Shown here in pieces: positions 29,433 through 39,332 of a DNA stretch of 64,000 nt. The stretch comes from Streptomyces sp. NRRL S-455 (GTDB lineage Bacteria; Actinomycetota; Actinomycetes; Streptomycetales; Streptomycetaceae), in contig NZ_JOCT01000003.1 of NCBI RefSeq assembly GCF_000717875.1, positions 268,171-332,170 of the forward strand, in the 5' to 3' direction. A program made the translations under genes and the position numbers. Numbering within the stretch: the first letter of the stretch is position 1; every line of letters starts with the position of its first letter. The notes beneath the pieces are model-generated. The model was given only the letters and a program-made list of their open reading frames with translations. It searched no databases and had not been told where the DNA came from.

Positions 29433-30569
29433 TCAGACCGCCGAGGTGGCCTGCTTGGCGCGGACCGTCGACGCGATCGTCGCCGACCCCACCACCCGCG
29501 TGCCGTCGTACAGCACGATCGCCTGGCCGGGGGCGACGCCGCGGACCGGCTCGGTGAAGGTGACCTCCAGGGAGCCGTCGACCAGCTCGGCGGTGACCTC
29601 GGTCTCGCCGCCGTGGGCGCGCAGCTGGGCCGTGTAGGTGCCGGGGCCGGCGGGGGCGGTGCCGCACCAGCGGGGCTTGATCGCGGTCAGGGCGGTGACG
29701 TCCAGGGCGGAGGCCGGGCCGACGGTCACGGTGTTGTCCACCGGCGAGATGTCGAGGACGTAGCGCGGCTTGCCGTCGGGGGCCGGGGTGCCGATGCGCA
29801 GGCCCTTGCGCTGGCCGATGGTGAAGCCGTACGCGCCCTCGTGGGTGCCGAGCTTCGCTCCCGACTCGTCGACGATGTCACCCTCCGCCTTGCCGAGCCG
29901 GTTCGCCAGGAAGCCCTGGGTGTCGCCGTCGGCGATGAAGCAGATGTCGTGCGAGTCGGGCTTCTTGGCCACCGCCAGGCCCCGGCGCTCGGCCTCCGCG
30001 CGGATCTCGTCCTTGGTGGTGACCGTGTCGCCGAGCGGGAAGAGCGCGTGCGCCAGCTGCTTCTCGTCCAGCACGCCGAGGACGTACGACTGGTCCTTGG
30101 CCATGTCGGAGGCGCGGTGCAGCTCGCGCGTGCCGTCCTCGTGGACGATCACCTTCGCGTAGTGGCCCGTGCAGACCGCGTCGAAGCCCAGCGCGAGCGC
30201 CTTGTCCAGCAGCGCGGCGAACTTGATCTTCTCGTTGCAGCGCAGGCAGGGGTTGGGTGTGCGCCCGGCCTCGTACTCGGCGACGAAGTCCTCGACGACG
30301 TCCTCGCGGAACCGGTCGGCGAGGTCCCACACGTAGAAGGGGATGCCGATGACGTCGGCGGCGCGGCGGGCGTCGCGCGAGTCCTCGATGGTGCAGCAGC
30401 CCCGCGCGCCCGTGCGGAAGGACTGGGGGTTGGCGGAGAGCGCGAGGTGGACGCCGGTCACGTCGTGGCCCGCCTCGGCCGCGCGGGCGGCGGCGACGGC
30501 CGAGTCGACTCCGCCGGACATGGCGGCCAGGACGCGGAGGGGACGGGAGCGCTGCGGGGTGTCAGTCAT
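29433..30569 (-). CDS. mnmA: tRNA-specific 2-thiouridylase MnmA
   Basis: A 378-aa PP-loop enzyme that thiolates U34 of Lys, Glu and Gln tRNAs. The ATP pyrophosphatase motif [10 protein letters not shown] is at residues 18-27; the two catalytic cysteines lie in NPCLRCNE and in DICFIADGD. The C-terminal beta-barrel with [12 protein letters not shown] is complete. GGAGGGG precedes ATG 30569. The sulfur donor is a cysteine desulfurase, and one is encoded about 850 bases away on the same strand, with an amidase on the opposite strand between them. Confidence 0.96.
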   Translation of the reverse strand: MTDTPQRSRPLRVLAAMSGGVDSAVAAARAAEAGHDVTGVHLALSANPQSFRTGARGCCTIEDSRDARRAADVIGIPFYVWDLADRFREDVVEDFVAEYEAGRTPNPCLRCNEKIKFAALLDKALALGFDAVCTGHYAKVIVHEDGTRELHRASDMAKDQSYVLGVLDEKQLAHALFPLGDTVTTKDEIRAEAERRGLAVAKKPDSHDICFIADGDTQGFLANRLGKAEGDIVDESGAKLGTHEGAYGFTIGQRKGLRIGTPAPDGKPRYVLDISPVDNTVTVGPASALDVTALTAIKPRWCGTAPAGPGTYTAQLRAHGGETEVTAELVDGSLEVTFTEPVRGVAPGQAIVLYDGTRVVGSATIASTVRAKQATSAV

Positions 30570-30628
30570 AGCCCCTCCAGGGTACGGGGCGCGGGAACCA
30601 GCGCCCGCGGGTAACCGTTGACGATCAC

Positions 30629-31294
30629 ATGGGACAGCGGAAGGCTCCGAGGGACGGCGACCGGAAGGTCGGGCGACGCGCGTTGCTGATCGGCGGGGCG
30701 GCGGCAGCGGCGGGCACGGCCGTGCTGGCCCGGGACGAGCTCGCGCGTCTGTGGTGGCGGGCTCCCGGCGTGGAGAAGCCGCGCAAGGAGGGCGAGGTCG
30801 ACTTCGCGGGCGCGCGCTGGGTGGCGGCGTCGGACGCGAACTGGCGCCGCGCGGACCGGCCCGACGACTACGGCATAGACATGGTGATCATCCATGTCAC
30901 ACAGGGCAGCTTCGACAGCGCGGTGAAGGCCTTCCAGGACCCGGGGCACAGGGCGGCCGCGCACTACATCGTCCGCCAGGACGGGCACGTCGCACAGATG
31001 ATCCGCGAGCTGGACGTGGCGTACCACGCGGGCAACCGCGACTACAACGAGCGCAGTGTCGGCATCGAGCACGAGGGCTTCGTGGACCGTCCGCAGGACC
31101 TCACGGACGAGATGTACGAGGCCTCCGCCCGTCTCACGGCCCGGATCTGCGCGCGGTACGGCATACCCGTGGACCGCGAGCACATCATCGGCCATGTGGA
31201 GGTCCCGGGCACGGACCACACGGACCCCGGGCCGCACTGGGACTGGGACAGGTACATGCGGCTGGTGCGGGAGGCGCGTACGACCCCGGCCTGA
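30629..31294 (+). CDS. N-acetylmuramoyl-L-alanine amidase, exported
   Basis: A 221-aa Amidase_2 (PGRP-like) enzyme that cleaves peptidoglycan between MurNAc and L-Ala. The N-terminus ([20 protein letters not shown]) looks like a Tat signal with twin Arg. The catalytic domain holds [10 protein letters not shown] (first zinc His), [32 protein letters not shown] and [14 protein letters not shown] with the second metal ligands. ATG 30629 has no clear ribosome-binding site. It sits between mnmA and the cysteine desulfurase on the other strand, and is followed by an inverted-repeat element that may terminate it. Confidence 0.9.
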   Translation: MGQRKAPRDGDRKVGRRALLIGGAAAAAGTAVLARDELARLWWRAPGVEKPRKEGEVDFAGARWVAASDANWRRADRPDDYGIDMVIIHVTQGSFDSAVKAFQDPGHRAAAHYIVRQDGHVAQMIRELDVAYHAGNRDYNERSVGIEHEGFVDRPQDLTDEMYEASARLTARICARYGIPVDREHIIGHVEVPGTDHTDPGPHWDWDRYMRLVREARTTPA

Positions 31295-31312
31295 TTCCGG
31301 CCGGGCCGCGTC

Positions 31313-31415
31313 AGGGGGTTTCTGATGGATCTCCGTGGAGGAAGGAGCGGCGTTCGGTGCGTGCTCTCGGCGTGCCGGGCGTCGCGACGCCGCGGAGATC
31401 CATCAGAAGCCCCCT
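31313..31415. repeat. Miniature inverted-repeat element, copy 2 (short form)
   Basis: 26-base arms at 31313-31338 and 31390-31415 share the core GATGGATCTCCG with copy 1 at 26447. The two imperfect pairs would be U-G wobbles in a plus-strand RNA. Relative to copy 1, one G-C pair is replaced by C-G in both arms (TTGTGATGG to TTCTGATGG, with CCATCACAA to CCATCAGAA). It separates two converging genes and overlaps the cysteine desulfurase stop, so it may act as a bidirectional terminator. Confidence 0.85.
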
Positions 31416-32583
31416 AGGTGAGCCCGGCCGCCCTGGCCCGTTCCACCGCCGGCCCGATGGCCTTCGCCAGCGCCTCGACGTCGGCCTCGGTGGAGGTGTG
31501 GCCGAGGGAGAAGCGGAGGGTGCCCCGGGCCAGGTCCGGGTCGGTGCCGGTGGCGAGGAGGACATGGCTGGGCTGTGCGACGCCGGCGGTGCAGGCGGAG
31601 CCGGTGGAGCACTCGATGCCCTGGGCGTCGAGCAGGAGCAGCAGGGAGTCGCCCTCGCAGCCGGGGAAGGTGAAGTGCGCGTTGGCGGGGAGGCGGCCCT
31701 CCGGGTCCGGGTCGCCGCCGAGGATCGCGTCCGGCACCGCCGCACGGACGGCGGTGACGAGGGCGTCGCGCAGGGCGCCGATCTCGCGGGCGAACCACTC
31801 GCGCTGCTCGGCGGCCAGCCGCCCGGCGACCGCGAAGGAGGCGATGGCGGGCACGTCGAGGGTGCCGGAGCGCACATGCCGCTCCTGGCCGCCGCCGTGC
31901 AGGACGGGCACGGGGGTGTGTTCGCGGCCGAGGACCAGGGCGCCGATGCCGTACGGCCCGCCGATCTTGTGGCCGGTCACCGTCATGGCGGCGAGGCCGG
32001 AGGCGGCGAAGTCCACGGGGATCTGGCCGAAGGCCTGGACGGCGTCCGAGTGCAGGGGGACCCCGAATTCGGCGGCTGTGTCGGCGAGTTCGCGGACCGG
32101 CAGGATCGTCCCGATCTCGTTGTTGGCCCACATGACGGTGGCGAACGCCACGTCGTCGGGGTTGCGGGCGATCGCCTCGCGCAGGGTGTCCGGGTGGACG
32201 CGGCCGTGGGTGTCGACCGGCAGGTACTCGACGGTGGCGCCCTCGTGTTCGCCGAGCCAGTGCACGGCGTCGAGGACCGCGTGGTGCTCGACGGGGCTGG
32301 CGAGGACACGGGTGCGGGCCGGGTCGGCGTCGCGGCGTGACCAGTAGAGGCCCTTGACGGCGAGGTTGTCGGCCTCCGTGCCGCCCGAGGTGAAGACCAC
32401 CTCGCTGGGGCGTGCGCCGAGGGCTTCGGCGAGGGTCTCGCGGGCCTCCTCGACGGTACGGCGGGCCTGCCGGCCGGATGCGTGGAGGGAGGAGGCGTTG
32501 CCGGTGGCACCCAGGTGGGCGGTGAGCGCCTCTGCCGCCTCCGGGAGCATCGGGGTCGTCGCGGCGTGGTCGAGGTAAGCCAT
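31414..32583 (-). CDS. Cysteine desulfurase (NifS/IscS family)
   Basis: A 389-aa PLP enzyme that takes sulfur from cysteine for tRNA thiolation or Fe-S assembly. It starts [24 protein letters not shown] is the cofactor region, [15 protein letters not shown] holds the PLP Lys, and [20 protein letters not shown] holds the persulfide Cys on the flexible loop. Actinomycetes often carry this gene next to mnmA, and the likely partner is MnmA at 29433. No strong ribosome-binding site is seen at ATG 32583. Confidence 0.94.
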   Translation of the reverse strand: MAYLDHAATTPMLPEAAEALTAHLGATGNASSLHASGRQARRTVEEARETLAEALGARPSEVVFTSGGTEADNLAVKGLYWSRRDADPARTRVLASPVEHHAVLDAVHWLGEHEGATVEYLPVDTHGRVHPDTLREAIARNPDDVAFATVMWANNEIGTILPVRELADTAAEFGVPLHSDAVQAFGQIPVDFAASGLAAMTVTGHKIGGPYGIGALVLGREHTPVPVLHGGGQERHVRSGTLDVPAIASFAVAGRLAAEQREWFAREIGALRDALVTAVRAAVPDAILGGDPDPEGRLPANAHFTFPGCEGDSLLLLLDAQGIECSTGSACTAGVAQPSHVLLATGTDPDLARGTLRFSLGHTSTEADVEALAKAIGPAVERARAAGLT

Positions 32584-32732
32584 GGTGAGCCCGATTCTAC
32601 GGCTCCCCTTCGAGCGGCCTCAGAGCAAGGTTGGCCGAATCCGAAGGGAGCTGAACCGCTTGCCGGGGCGGCTGCGACCCGTTGCCCCCGGGCCGGCCGC
32701 GGCTCGTCGGCGGGCGGTTGCCCGACGACGGC

Positions 32733-32999
32733 TCAGAAGCTCCAGGAGGGCGTGCTGTCCGCCTGCATGAAAGCCACGAGGACCACGAGGTCGGCGACGC
32801 CCAGGCCAAGACCCAGATACGCGCGGCCGCGGCGCTTGGTGCCGCGCCACAGGGCGATGCTCGCCAGCACGATGGCGACCGGGCCGAGGAAGATGTTGAG
32901 GACGAGGAGGCCGAGCAGGCCGAGGACGAAGGACGCGACGGCCATGCCGTCGGCGTCGCGGATACCGGTGCGGCGTGTGGCAGGTGCGGTGAGCTGCAT
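32733..32999 (-). CDS. Small membrane protein with DUF4190 domain
   Basis: An 88-aa protein with two membrane helices (MAVASFVLGLLGLLVLNIFLGPVAIVLASIAL and AYLGLGLGVADLVVLVAFM), the DUF4190 pattern common in actinomycetes. GGGAG nine bases before ATG 32999 supports the start. It lies 37 bases downstream of another small membrane protein and was probably transcribed with it. Past its stop, GTCGGCGGGC / GCCCGACGAC (32705-32731) may terminate it; the rest of the gap to the desulfurase holds no gene. Confidence 0.8.
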   Translation of the reverse strand: MQLTAPATRRTGIRDADGMAVASFVLGLLGLLVLNIFLGPVAIVLASIALWRGTKRRGRAYLGLGLGVADLVVLVAFMQADSTPSWSF

Positions 33000-33036
33000 G
33001 GTGATCTGCTCCCGGTGTCGGGTCGGCGGTGGGTGG

Positions 33037-33204
33037 TCAGTGGGCCCGCGTGTGGCGCCGGCGACCGTGGCGCTCGCGGAGCGCGAAGATGCCGAGCCAG
33101 ACGGCGATGACGGCACCGGCGGCGACGGAGAAGGTGAGCGGGGCGTGGGCGACGGCGCCCAGGACCACGCCCAGCAAGAGCAGCGCGGCGACGAGGAACA
33201 GCAT
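33037..33204 (-). CDS. Small two-helix membrane protein, 55 aa
   Basis: The protein starts MLFLVAALLLLGVVLGAVAH and continues with a second helix AAGAVIAVWLGIFAL and a basic tail RERHGRRRHTRAH. GGGGG lies nine bases before ATG 33204. Function unknown. It is divergent from the FabR-like TetR gene, so it is the most likely regulated neighbour together with the DUF4190 gene. Confidence 0.7.
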   Translation of the reverse strand: MLFLVAALLLLGVVLGAVAHAPLTFSVAAGAVIAVWLGIFALRERHGRRRHTRAH

Positions 33205-33227
33205 GGAGAACAACCCCCAGGATTTCG

Positions 33228-33314
33228 GTGAACGATTGTGGTAACACTTGTTCACTGACTTCCCAGTCTAACGCCTCCCATGACTTTCCTATTCCAGAGA
33301 ACAGTTGTTAACTG
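33228..33314. promoter_or_regulatory. Divergent promoter region with candidate TetR operators
   Basis: Two inverted repeats lie between the small membrane-protein gene and the TetR gene: GTGAAC (33228-33233) with GTTCAC (33250-33255), and CAGTT-GTT-AACTG (33302-33314) only seven bases before the TetR start. This AT-richer interval is unlike its surroundings. They are plausible autoregulatory operators; no binding evidence can be seen. Confidence 0.45.
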
Positions 33315-33320
33315 CATGGT

Positions 33321-33959
33321 ATGAGTCACACCCTCGGCACCCGGCAGGCCCAGAAGCAGAAGACCCGGCAGGCGCTCCTGGACGCGGCCCTGGAGCTGCT
33401 GGAGGAGCAGAGCCTGAGCAGCCTCGGGCTGCGCGAGGTCACCCGCGCCGTCGGTGTCGCCCCGACCGCCTTCTACCGCCACTTCCGCTCCACGGCGGAT
33501 CTGGGCGTGGCCCTGGTCGAGGAGGCGCTGGGCAGCCTGCACCCGATGATCCGGACGACGGTGTCCACGACGGGTGACCAGGAGGAACGCGTCACACGAG
33601 CCATCGAGCTGATCGCCCGTCACGTCGACGGGTACCCCGCCCATGTCCGGTTCATCGCCCGTGAACGACATGGCGGAGTTCAGCCGGTACGAGAGGCGAT
33701 ACGCGGCCAGCTGACCCGGTTCGCCCAGGAGGTCAAGGACGCACTGGCCCAGGACCCGGCGTCGGAGGGCTGGTCCGAGGACGACCTGCTGATGCTGGCG
33801 CACCTCTACGTCGACCAGATGCTGATCACCGCGTCGCTCTTCCTGGAGGCCCTGGAGGGTCCGGAGGAGGAACGCGAGGAGCGGACCCGGCAGGTCACGC
33901 GGGTGGCGACCCGTCAGATGCGGCTGATCGGGCTCGGTCGCCACCACTGGCTGGACTGA
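33321..33959 (+). CDS. TetR-family regulator, FabR/DesT-like
   Basis: A 212-aa repressor. The N-terminal HTH has TRQALLDAALELLEEQSL and VGVAPTAFYRHFRSTADL; the ligand domain contains HVRFIARERHGG and FAQEVKDALAQD, a layout like FabR and DesT, which sense acyl-CoA saturation in other bacteria. That role is an inference from layout. There is no ribosome-binding site before ATG 33321; a palindrome sits there instead, so translation may be leaderless. The thioesterase gene downstream on the other strand fits a lipid theme. Confidence 0.83.
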   Translation: MSHTLGTRQAQKQKTRQALLDAALELLEEQSLSSLGLREVTRAVGVAPTAFYRHFRSTADLGVALVEEALGSLHPMIRTTVSTTGDQEERVTRAIELIARHVDGYPAHVRFIARERHGGVQPVREAIRGQLTRFAQEVKDALAQDPASEGWSEDDLLMLAHLYVDQMLITASLFLEALEGPEEEREERTRQVTRVATRQMRLIGLGRHHWLD

Positions 33960-33979
33960 CCGTCCGCCGGAAACGCCAG

Positions 33980-34013
33980 GGGCGGCGCGCCCGTTTCCAC
34001 GAGCGCGCCGCCC
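33980..34013 (+). terminator. Terminator after the TetR gene
   Basis: An 11-bp perfect stem GGGCGGCGCGC / GCGCGCCGCCC with a 12-base loop, 20 bases past the stop, in the gap before the converging thioesterase gene. Confidence 0.75.
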
Positions 34014-34074
34014 GGAGCCCCACCGGGCATCCCCGAAAGGCGCCCTGGACCCGCCCTGTCAGCGAGGCAGAGAT

Positions 34075-34935
34075 TCAGGCCAGCCGGGCCCGCGCCAGTT
34101 GCCGGGACTGGGCCACCAGCCGGCCGGCGCTGTCCCACACCTCGGCGTCCTCCTCGAGGAAGCCGCCGGCGAGGTTGCGCGTGATGATCGACACGCGCAA
34201 CGGCCCCGGGGCCGGCCGGCAGCGCACGTGCACGGTCAGCTCGACGGTGGGCACCCAGCCCTTCAGCCCGAGTTCGAAGGCGGTGGGCGGCAGGGCGTCC
34301 ACCGCCAGCAGCAGCGAGAACGGGTCGTGGTCGCGGCCGTCCGCGAGGCCGAACCAGGCCCGCATCTCCCCCTTGCCGGACGGTTGACCGAGGGCCCAGC
34401 CCAGCGTCGACGGGTCGAGCTTGAGCATCAGACGGTCGGTGATGGCCGAGCTTCCGGGTACGGGGGCGGGCGCGTCCTGGGGGCCGAAGCACTGGTCCAT
34501 CGGCGGTATGGCGGGCGGCTCGGCGGTGGTACGGACGTCGTCGGGCAGGGCGTCCAGGTCGCCGTAGGAGGCGAGGACGCGGATGCGTTCGACCTCGCGA
34601 CCCTCGTCGTCGTACTGGAAGAGCGAGGCCTGGCCGGTCGACAGGGTCCGGCCGGTGCGGACGACGTCCGTGCGGACGACCGCCGGGCCGGGCTGGGACG
34701 CGGTCAGGTAGTGCGCCGAGACGGTGAAGGGGTCGGCGTGCGGCAGGGCGTCCGCCAGGGCACGACCCAGGACGGCCAGCAGATAGCCGCCGTTGACGGC
34801 GCTGATGATCGTCCAGCCGGCGGAGAGGTCGATGTCGTAGACGCCGTGCGCGCGGCGGGTGACCGCGGTGTCACGGTCGAACTCGCTGTCGCCGATCGTG
34901 GCCCGGACGGCCGGGGCAGTGGCTGCTTCTGGCAT
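34075..34935 (-). CDS. Acyl-CoA thioesterase family protein (TesB-like double hotdog)
   Basis: A 286-aa protein of the TesB/thioesterase superfamily with two hotdog repeats. Seen: the first helix region TIISAVNGGYLLAVLGRAL, PFTVSAHYLTASQPGPAVV, then RTLSTGQASLFQYDDEGREV, and in the second half SLLLAVDALPPTAFELGL and VELTVHVRCRPAPGPLRV. Such enzymes hydrolyse acyl-CoA, though many actinomycete members are uncharacterised. It is followed on the same strand by a TRIC-type gene upstream of it in transcription order (44-base gap). Confidence 0.84.
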   Translation of the reverse strand: MPEAATAPAVRATIGDSEFDRDTAVTRRAHGVYDIDLSAGWTIISAVNGGYLLAVLGRALADALPHADPFTVSAHYLTASQPGPAVVRTDVVRTGRTLSTGQASLFQYDDEGREVERIRVLASYGDLDALPDDVRTTAEPPAIPPMDQCFGPQDAPAPVPGSSAITDRLMLKLDPSTLGWALGQPSGKGEMRAWFGLADGRDHDPFSLLLAVDALPPTAFELGLKGWVPTVELTVHVRCRPAPGPLRVSIITRNLAGGFLEEDAEVWDSAGRLVAQSRQLARARLA

Positions 34936-34979
34936 GGCTGAACATTACAAGAACTAACTACTAAGCGGTAGCTTTGCCT

Positions 34980-35672
34980 TCACGGCCGGGTGGGCTGCTC
35001 CTCCTCGCTCACCATCGACCGCCGGTGCCACGCGCGCGGAGCCCGCCAGTGGTACCGCATCGCGAGCAGGCGCAGCACGAAGCCGGTGATCACCGCGAGA
35101 GCGCTGGTGAACGGGTTCAGGGCGTCGTAGCGGATGCACAGGGCGACCATGGCGGAGCCGACGATCGCCGGGACCGCGTACAGGTCACGGTCCCAGCGCA
35201 GCAGTGAGGGCACCTCGTTGGCGAGGACGTCCCGCAGTACTCCCCCGCCCACGGCGGTGGTCAGGCCCAGGCCGGCCGAAGCGGTCAGGCCGAGCCCGTA
35301 CTCGTACGCCTTGATCGTGCCGGCGACGCAGAACAGGCCGAGTCCGGCCGCGTCGAAGACGTTCACGGCGACCTGGATGCGCTCCACCTGCGGGTGCAGG
35401 AAGAAGACGAGGAGGGTGGCGAGCAGCGGGGTGAGGAAGTAGCCCAGGTCCGTGAAGGCGGCGGGCGGTACCGCCCCGATGACCAGGTCCCGGAAGAGTC
35501 CGCCGCCCAGCGCGGTGACCTCGGCGAGGACGGCCATGCCGAACACGTCGAAGTTCTTGCGCACGGCCAGCAGGGCGCCGGAGATCGCGAAGACGAAGAT
35601 GCCGATCAGGTCGAGCGTGTGCTGGACGGACGGACTGAAGAGTTGCTGGAGCACCCGGACATCCTCGCGCAC
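34980..35672 (-). CDS. TRIC/UPF0126-type cation channel
   Basis: A 230-aa membrane protein with two copies of the UPF0126 repeat and about seven helices. The glycine-rich signatures are TALGGGLFRDLVIGAVPP in the first repeat and TAVGGGVLRDVLANEVPS in the second. Prokaryotic TRIC proteins form homotrimeric monovalent cation channels. The start is GTG 35672; GTG a few codons later (VLQQLFSP) is also possible. 35673-35778 has no gene. Confidence 0.87.
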   Translation of the reverse strand: MREDVRVLQQLFSPSVQHTLDLIGIFVFAISGALLAVRKNFDVFGMAVLAEVTALGGGLFRDLVIGAVPPAAFTDLGYFLTPLLATLLVFFLHPQVERIQVAVNVFDAAGLGLFCVAGTIKAYEYGLGLTASAGLGLTTAVGGGVLRDVLANEVPSLLRWDRDLYAVPAIVGSAMVALCIRYDALNPFTSALAVITGFVLRLLAMRYHWRAPRAWHRRSMVSEEEQPTRP

Positions 35673-35778
35673 CGTTCCCGAGGACTGAGCGGAGGTGGGT
35701 CTCGCTGTCAGGCCTCATGCCCGGCCGTCCGTGCCCGGGGGTGGCAGGCGGTGCGCCCCCCACGCCAGGGGGCCGCGG

Positions 35779-35830
35779 CACGCACATGCCGGACAGGCGG
35801 GAGCCCTCCCGCCTGTCCGGCATGTGCGTG
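35779..35830 (-). terminator. Very long perfect hairpin terminator of the peptide ABC operon
   Basis: Two perfectly complementary 25-base arms (35779-35803 and 35806-35830) are separated by only CC. The left arm begins CACGCACATGCCGGACAGG. It starts 16 bases past the stop of the last ABC gene. It is the longest perfect hairpin I found in this window. Confidence 0.85.
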
Positions 35831-35845
35831 GGGTCAGCCCGGCGG

Positions 35846-37114
35846 TCAGGCCGGCTTGTCCTCCGATGCCGGTCCGCCCGTTTCCTCCGGTGTGCCGACG
35901 CCCGGGGAAGCCTCGCCGGCGGGCTCCTCCCCGACTTCGCCGGCCAGCGCCGCCGACGTCTCCGCCGACTCGGCGAGCACCGCGTCCGGTACCAGTTCCC
36001 CCGCGTCCTTCGCGGCGGAGAGGAGGACCGTGTCCTGCGGGGCCTGGTCCTCGAAGTTCTCCGGGTGGTGGCAGGCCACCCGCTGGCCCGGCTTCAGCTC
36101 CAGCAGCGGCGGCTCGGTGGTCCGGCAGATCTCCGTCGCCTTCCAGCACCGGGTGTGGAAGCGGCAGCCGCTCGGCGGGCTGATCGGCGAGGGCACGTCG
36201 CCGCGGAGAAGGATGCGCTCGCTCTTGGCGGTCCGGCGCTTGGGGTCGGGGATCGGCACGGCCGACATCAGTGCCTTGGTGTACGGGTGCATCGGCGCCT
36301 TGTAGAGCGCGTCCCGGTCGGCGAGCTCCACGATCTTGCCGAGGTACATCACCGCGATGCGGTCCGAGACGTGGCGCACCACGGACAGGTCGTGCGCGAT
36401 GATCACGTAGGTCAGACCGAGCTCCTGCTGGAGGTCGTCCAGCAGGTTCACGACCTGCGCCTGGATCGACACGTCGAGCGCCGAGACGGGCTCGTCCGCG
36501 ACGACCAGCTTCGGTTTGAGCGCGAGGGCACGGGCGATGCCGATCCGCTGGCGCTGACCGCCGGAGAACTCGTGCGGATAGCGGTTGTAGTGCTCGGGAT
36601 TGAGGCCGACGACCGACAGCAGCCGCTGCACCTCCTTCTTGATGCCGCCCTCGGGGGTGACCTTCTGGAGGCGGAAGGGGGCGCCGATGATGGTGCCGAT
36701 GGTGTGGCGCGGGTTCAGCGACGAGTACGGGTCCTGGAAGATCATCTGCACGTCGCGGCGGAGCGGGCGCATGCCCCCGACGCCGAGGTGTGTGATGTCC
36801 CTGCCCTCGAACTCGACCGTGCCGGCGGTCGGTTCCAGTAGCCGGGTGATCAGCCGGCCCATGGTCGACTTGCCGCAGCCCGACTCGCCCACGACGCCGA
36901 GGGTTTCACCTGCGCGCACCTCGAAGTCGAGTCCGTCGACAGCGCGGACGGCGCCGGTCTGCCGCTTGAGCAGACCCTCGCGGATCGGGAAGTGCTTCTG
37001 CAGCCCGGTGACCTTCAGCAGGATCTCGCCGGGGGCCGGGTCCTTCTCGGTCAGGGTCGCACCGTCCGCCTGTGCGGGGATGCTCACTGCCTTGTCCTCT
37101 GCTTTGTCGCTCAC
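35846..37114 (-). CDS. Peptide/nickel-type ABC transporter ATP-binding protein (DppF-like)
   Basis: A 422-aa ATPase of the oligopeptide family. Walker [13 protein letters not shown], signature [16 protein letters not shown], Walker [13 protein letters not shown], and the C-terminal oligo-HPY region with [16 protein letters not shown], where Cys residues suggest an Fe-S or metal site as in DppD/DppF relatives. The tail of about 70 residues is acidic and low-complexity ([17 protein letters not shown]), longer than usual. The GTG overlaps the upstream ATPase stop as GTGA. Confidence 0.92.
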   Translation of the reverse strand: MSDKAEDKAVSIPAQADGATLTEKDPAPGEILLKVTGLQKHFPIREGLLKRQTGAVRAVDGLDFEVRAGETLGVVGESGCGKSTMGRLITRLLEPTAGTVEFEGRDITHLGVGGMRPLRRDVQMIFQDPYSSLNPRHTIGTIIGAPFRLQKVTPEGGIKKEVQRLLSVVGLNPEHYNRYPHEFSGGQRQRIGIARALALKPKLVVADEPVSALDVSIQAQVVNLLDDLQQELGLTYVIIAHDLSVVRHVSDRIAVMYLGKIVELADRDALYKAPMHPYTKALMSAVPIPDPKRRTAKSERILLRGDVPSPISPPSGCRFHTRCWKATEICRTTEPPLLELKPGQRVACHHPENFEDQAPQDTVLLSAAKDAGELVPDAVLAESAETSAALAGEVGEEPAGEASPGVGTPEETGGPASEDKPA

Positions 37115-38204
37115 AGCTTCGGCGCAATCTCTTCGGTCCAGATCCGCTCCCGCTGCTCCTGCGTCATGTGGCAGGCGGCCCAGTGGCGGCCGCCGACCTC
37201 GGTCAGCTCGGGGCGGACCGTGCGGGTGACGTTGTCCTTCGGGAGGTCCGCGTAGGGGCAACGCGGGTTGAAGGCGCAGCCGGACGGGATGTTGATCAGC
37301 GAGGGCGGGGAGCCCTTGACCGGGATGAGCCGGTCCTGCTGGTCGCGGTCCAGGCGTGGCATCGAGCCGAGCAGGCCCCAGGTGTAGGGGTGGCGCGGCT
37401 CGTAGAACACCTTCTCCGCGGGACCGCGCTCCACGCACCGGCCGCCGTACATCACCAGGAGGTCGTCGGAGAGTTCGGCGACGACGCCCAGGTCGTGCGT
37501 GATGATGATGACCGCGGAGCCGAACTCCTTCTGCAGGTCCCGGATGAGGTCGAGGATCTGTGCCTGGACCGTCACGTCGAGGGCGGTCGTCGGCTCGTCC
37601 GCGATGAGCAGTTCGGGGTTGTTGACCAGCGACATCGCGATCATCGCGCGCTGGCGCATACCGCCGGAGAACTCGTGCGGATAGTTGTCGACCCGCTTGT
37701 CCGGCTGGGGGATGCCGACCCGGTCGAGCATCTCCACGGCTCGGCGCTTGGCGGTCTTCTTGTCCACGTCGTGGTGGATGCGGTACGCCTCCACGATCTG
37801 CTGGCCGATCGTGTAGTACGGGTGCAGCGCGGACAGCGGGTCCTGGAAGATCATCGCCATCTCGCGGCCGCGCAGCTTGCGCACGTGGTCCGGGTCGGCG
37901 GACAGCAGCTCGGTGCCGTCCAGCCAGATCTCGCCGGAGATCCGCGCCCTGCGCTTGCCGTACTGGCCGGCGGTGTGCAGGCCCATGATGCCGAGCGAGG
38001 TGACCGACTTGCCGGAGCCGGACTCGCCCACGATGCCGAGGGTCTTGCCCTTCTCCAGCGAGAAGCTGAGCCCGTCGACGGACTTGACCAGGCCGTCGTC
38101 GGTCGGGAAGTGCACCTTGAGGTCGCGCACTTCGAGGAAGGCGGAGGGGGCGGGCCCGGCGGAGACGGGTTCCCCGACGGCCGCTCCCGTCTTGTTCAGG
38201 TCGG

Positions 38205-38208
<4 letters not shown>
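37111..38208 (-). CDS. Peptide/nickel-type ABC transporter ATP-binding protein (DppD-like)
   Basis: A 365-aa ATPase pairing with the DppF-like protein. Walker [13 protein letters not shown], signature [16 protein letters not shown], Walker [13 protein letters not shown], and the C-terminal [15 protein letters not shown]. It starts at ATG 38208, overlapping the permease stop (ATGA), and ends in GTGA with the next ATPase. Both overlaps indicate tight translational coupling of the last three genes of the operon. Confidence 0.93.
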
Positions 38209-39206
<998 letters not shown>

Positions 39207-39218
39207 TGTGCGCGGCCC

Positions 39219-39259
39219 GGCGGCGGCCGGAACCCCCGCGAGGGGTTCCGGCCGCCGCC
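39219..39259 (-). terminator. Intercistronic hairpin between binding-protein and permease genes
   Basis: Complementary arms of about 17 bases (GCGGCGGCCGGAACCCC on the left, GGGGTTCCGGCCGCCGC on the right) enclose a short CGCGA-type loop. It lies 74 bases past the binding-protein stop and 13 before the permease GTG. Such hairpins commonly reduce readthrough or protect the upstream message, giving excess binding protein. Confidence 0.7.
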
Positions 39260-39332
39260 CGGGGCCATCACCTGCCCTTCGGACTGGCGGGTTTCGGCGG
39301 CGAGGGAACGGTCGGCTACGGCAGTTCGGCGG

